Below, in pieces: positions 62,801-64,000 of a stretch of DNA of 64,000 nucleotides. The DNA lies in NCBI GenBank assembly GCA_947454705.1, contig CANGKZ010000003.1:1-64000 (forward strand). Reading direction: 5' to 3'. Position 1 is the first letter of the stretch; every line of letters starts with the position of its first letter. This DNA is from Verrucomicrobiota bacterium (GTDB lineage Bacteria > Verrucomicrobiota > Verrucomicrobiia > Limisphaerales > UBA9464). The notes under the pieces are model-generated. The model saw only the letters and a program-made list of their open reading frames with translations, had not been told where the DNA came from and did no database searches. A program made the translations under genes and the position numbers.

Positions 62801-63867
62801 AGGAAGGTGTAGCTGCCGTCCTCCTTGGTGCCGCGCTTGTTGGTGGGAACCTGGGTGACGGGAGGGAGATTCGAGTCGTCGATTTCCGAATCCTTGCCCT
62901 TGGCCAGGGACCAGACGTGACGATCGCGGTTCGCAGTGAGCACGTCGCGCTGGCTCATTTCCTCCTGCATGACCTTGTAGTTGGACACGTAGGGAGCGGG
63001 CGCATTCCGATCGCTGATGAATCCGCCCTTGTCGGGCTGGTAGGCGAGGGCCGAGCGGCCGCCGTACACGTTGTAGCCGTCCACGGTGCGATACCGGGCG
63101 TGCCACTGGGCGTTCTTTTCATTGATCGCCGCACGGAGCTTCTCGCGATTGCCGCGGGGCGCCTTCTCACGGAAGAGGCCTTCGAAGAGCACGGGAGCGA
63201 GGGCCTTGTCGCCGTCGTCGCTGAGGTAGAGGCCGTTGATGGTCAACGAGCGGCTGCGCGCCGCGGCGTCGCTGAAGAGCTTCAGCGAGGGATGGAACAC
63301 GTCCACGAACTGAACCCCGTTGGACTGCGCCACTTCGGCCATGGCCGCGGTGTAGAGTTCGAGGTTCTTGTTGTTCGCGGTCGGGTCGGGGTAGTTCTTG
63401 TCCTGATGACGCTCGTTTGCGATCGGCGAGATGAGCACCACTTTTGGGGCACCCTTGCCGGAGAAGTCGGTCGACTGAAGGTGCTTCAGCTCCTTGTCGA
63501 GGTCGGCGCGGAACTTGGCCAGGCCGTCCGGTCCCTTGACGGATTCATTGAAGCCGAAGAAGGCGAGCACCACGTTGGCGCTGGTCTTCTTCAACCAGTC
63601 GTCCGGGGAACCGAAGTTCTCGGAGCGGTGGCGGAAGGCGACCTCGTCGCCGGCGACGGCGAGATTCCGGAAGACCAGCTTGTGGTCGGGGAATCGGGTC
63701 TGGACCAGGGTTTCAAACCAGCCGGTGTGTTGCATGCGGTCGGCAAGCGCGTTGCCGATGAGGACCACATGATCTTCGGGTTTGAGCTCAAGCTTGGCCG
63801 GGGCCTGCGCTCGCGCGAGGACCACTCCGACCAGGAGCATTGCGAATAGGGACTTAAACAAGTGCAT
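59884..63867 (-). CDS. Secreted fusion: degenerate SGNH domain, dehydrogenase-type propeller, HEAT repeats, cupredoxin
   Basis: A 1327-residue protein with a signal peptide (about residues 1-21). The first part (about 25-240) resembles an SGNH hydrolase but reads IGNA where GDS is expected, and the block-V His is Tyr (NGLYLS), so it is probably not catalytic. A soluble-glucose-dehydrogenase-like beta propeller follows (about 370-720, with DTDGDGRADK and DTDGDGKADW). HEAT-like helical repeats cover about 730-1150. The end is an azurin-like blue-copper domain with the full ligand set His1212, Cys1282, His1287 and Met1291 (MPHNLVIV; FVCTFPGHFTLMWG). A cytochrome c domain is absent. It is probably a periplasmic sugar- or alcohol-oxidising electron-transfer protein. 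Confidence 0.85.
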   Translation of the reverse strand: MHLFKSLFAMLLVGVVLARAQAPAKLELKPEDHVVLIGNALADRMQHTGWFETLVQTRFPDHKLVFRNLAVAGDEVAFRHRSENFGSPDDWLKKTSANVVLAFFGFNESVKGPDGLAKFRADLDKELKHLQSTDFSGKGAPKVVLISPIANERHQDKNYPDPTANNKNLELYTAAMAEVAQSNGVQFVDVFHPSLKLFSDAAARSRSLTINGLYLSDDGDKALAPVLFEGLFREKAPRGNREKLRAAINEKNAQWHARYRTVDGYNVYGGRSALAYQPDKGGFISDRNAPAPYVSNYKVMQEEMSQRDVLTANRDRHVWSLAKGKDSEIDDSNLPPVTQVPTNKRGTKEDGSYTFLSGEAAISKMTVHSGMKVNLFASEEQFPELANPVQMAWDTKGRLWVAAWPNYPERTPDSKVGDSLLIFEDTDGDGRADKVTHFIDDLNCPTGFQFYKDGVLIMQAPDLWFVRDTDGDGKADWKERVLMGMDSADSHHTANAICLDPGGSIYLSDGVFHRTQVETSRGPVRNNDGSIYRFEPRTGDFTRYAPYGFANPHGRVFDRWGNDIVTDATGNANYFGAAFSGHIDYPASHSGMKEFWNRPSRPCPGTGILSSRHFPEEFQNNFINLNVISFQGAFRVKVSEDGSGIKGETLENLISSTDPNFRPSAISVGPDGALYFTDWHKPLIGHMQHHLRDPNRDKTHGRIYRITYPGRPLLKPAKISGQPIEALLELLKSPENGTRELAKVELGRFDSAKVTKAVTKWAAALDKNDPEYEHHMMEALWVHQWHNVVNVELLQRMLKSSDHRARAAAARVLCYWRDRVPDALGLFEQLAADAHPRVRLEAVRAASFFSSTKAVDVALAILTQPTDYYLEYTLKETLRQLDPIWRKAVAAGEPVAANNPAGFRRLMSSLSAADLQKLQKTPTVLEAVLTRAETADADRTQALDALAKARKQKRAAVVISALENGGTAPVARLLPWQDGKELKAERARVEALATKGSSPEIRSAAWAALAVADDGFDAAWASAAKTSSGLTDLMNGIPSLLDPDFRAKAASMVRPLLQQASGDGAQRRAAIRALVSFPGDAKGVFSALTALIANGQEVATAAQGLRTVPRADWPKSEAGVAAKALVAWAKQVPASGRTAQDYVETVQFASDLAGTLDASDASALRAELKAFRVPVFVVRTVREQLRFDTPRLVVEAGKSYEIIVENGDFMPHNLVIVKPGSREAIGNATATMKPDERDGRGRPYVPRGNANVLAATQLLEAGQKETLKLTAPATEGTQEFVCTFPGHFTLMWGTIVVTKDVDAYLAAHPDAPPGSSGAGGKLPAPGE

Positions 63868-64000
63868 GGCGATTGGGTCGAGCTTACGGAAGCCGTCGCT
63901 GGTTCGGGAAGCGCGGATTCCGGGGTTTTTGCCCCCAGCCCAGACGACGGCCGTTTCCCCGCATTCACTTGGTTTTCACCAACACGGGGCTTGAGCCCGC

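Noticed and set aside
61363-63849. An 828-codon open frame opposite the SGNH-propeller fusion
   Set aside because: It is a shadow frame with Val/Gly/Glu-rich repetitive translation and no start context. The minus-strand fusion has clear domains.

Overview
The window looks like a piece of a GC-rich chromosome (clearly above 60 % by eye) from the PVC group, most likely Verrucomicrobiota. The evidence is a PSD1/DUF1549-DUF1553 cytochrome-like protein beside a Tat-exported DUF1501 protein, a giant lamin-tail/CotH secreted protein, a sugar-dehydrogenase-like propeller with HEAT repeats and a cupredoxin, FG-GAP proteins, and many short hairpin-bearing intergenic repeats. A planctomycete origin is less likely but cannot be excluded without a marker gene. 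No rRNA, tRNA, CRISPR array, transposase or phage gene was seen.

Layout. 0.4-4.5 kb: a tightly overlapping type II secretion operon (gspF, then four pseudopilin genes H, I, J, K), followed by a divergent lipoprotein and a diacylglycerol-kinase-type lipid kinase. 6.2-7.7 kb: HIT hydrolase, an unknown protein translationally coupled to nrdR, and nrdR. 7.8-13.1 kb: an ABC exporter pair (LolD-like ATPase plus a 1215-residue FtsX permease) and a TIM-barrel sugar isomerase/epimerase. 13.4-17.7 kb: an RND efflux pump and its adaptor. 17.8-20.7 kb: ftsK. 20.9-23.8 kb: a membrane protein of unknown function, an 861-base gene-free stretch packed with structured repeats, and a vapBC toxin-antitoxin pair. 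23.9-29.2 kb: an FG-GAP propeller protein, a degenerate metallopeptidase-like protein, an FmdB zinc ribbon and an HpnA-like epimerase. 29.3-38.4 kb: a 1755-residue subtilase, a TPR lipoprotein and an exported DUF362-like protein. 38.4-46.6 kb: rsmD, then an L-rhamnose operon (rhaA, ABC transporter genes here called rhaT, rhaP, rhaQ and rhaS, an unknown secreted protein, rhaM). 46.6-48.2 kb: an exported MsrB-MsrA fusion and a small conserved protein. 48.4-63.9 kb: four very large or PVC-typical secreted proteins, all on the minus strand.

How it fits together. The window suggests a heterotroph that secretes large proteins (type II secretion, subtilase, CotH/LTD protein, PSD1/DUF1501 pair) and imports L-rhamnose by a dedicated ABC transporter, isomerising it with RhaA after anomer conversion by RhaM. 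The kinase and aldolase of the pathway are not here.

The most unusual content is between the genes. At least four families of short structured repeats are visible. (A) Nine copies of a 30-base GGAG-headed hairpin module, five REP-a and four REP-b, with two well-formed inverted pairs resembling REPINs, concentrated in the four long convergent intergenic gaps. (B) Elements of about 117-150 bases with 33-base near-identical terminal inverted repeats. (C) A 150-base element with an 11-base perfect terminal inverted repeat and three internal hairpins. (D) A 213-base unit bounded by 28-base inverted repeats. In one case the stop codon of a gene is supplied by the repeat.
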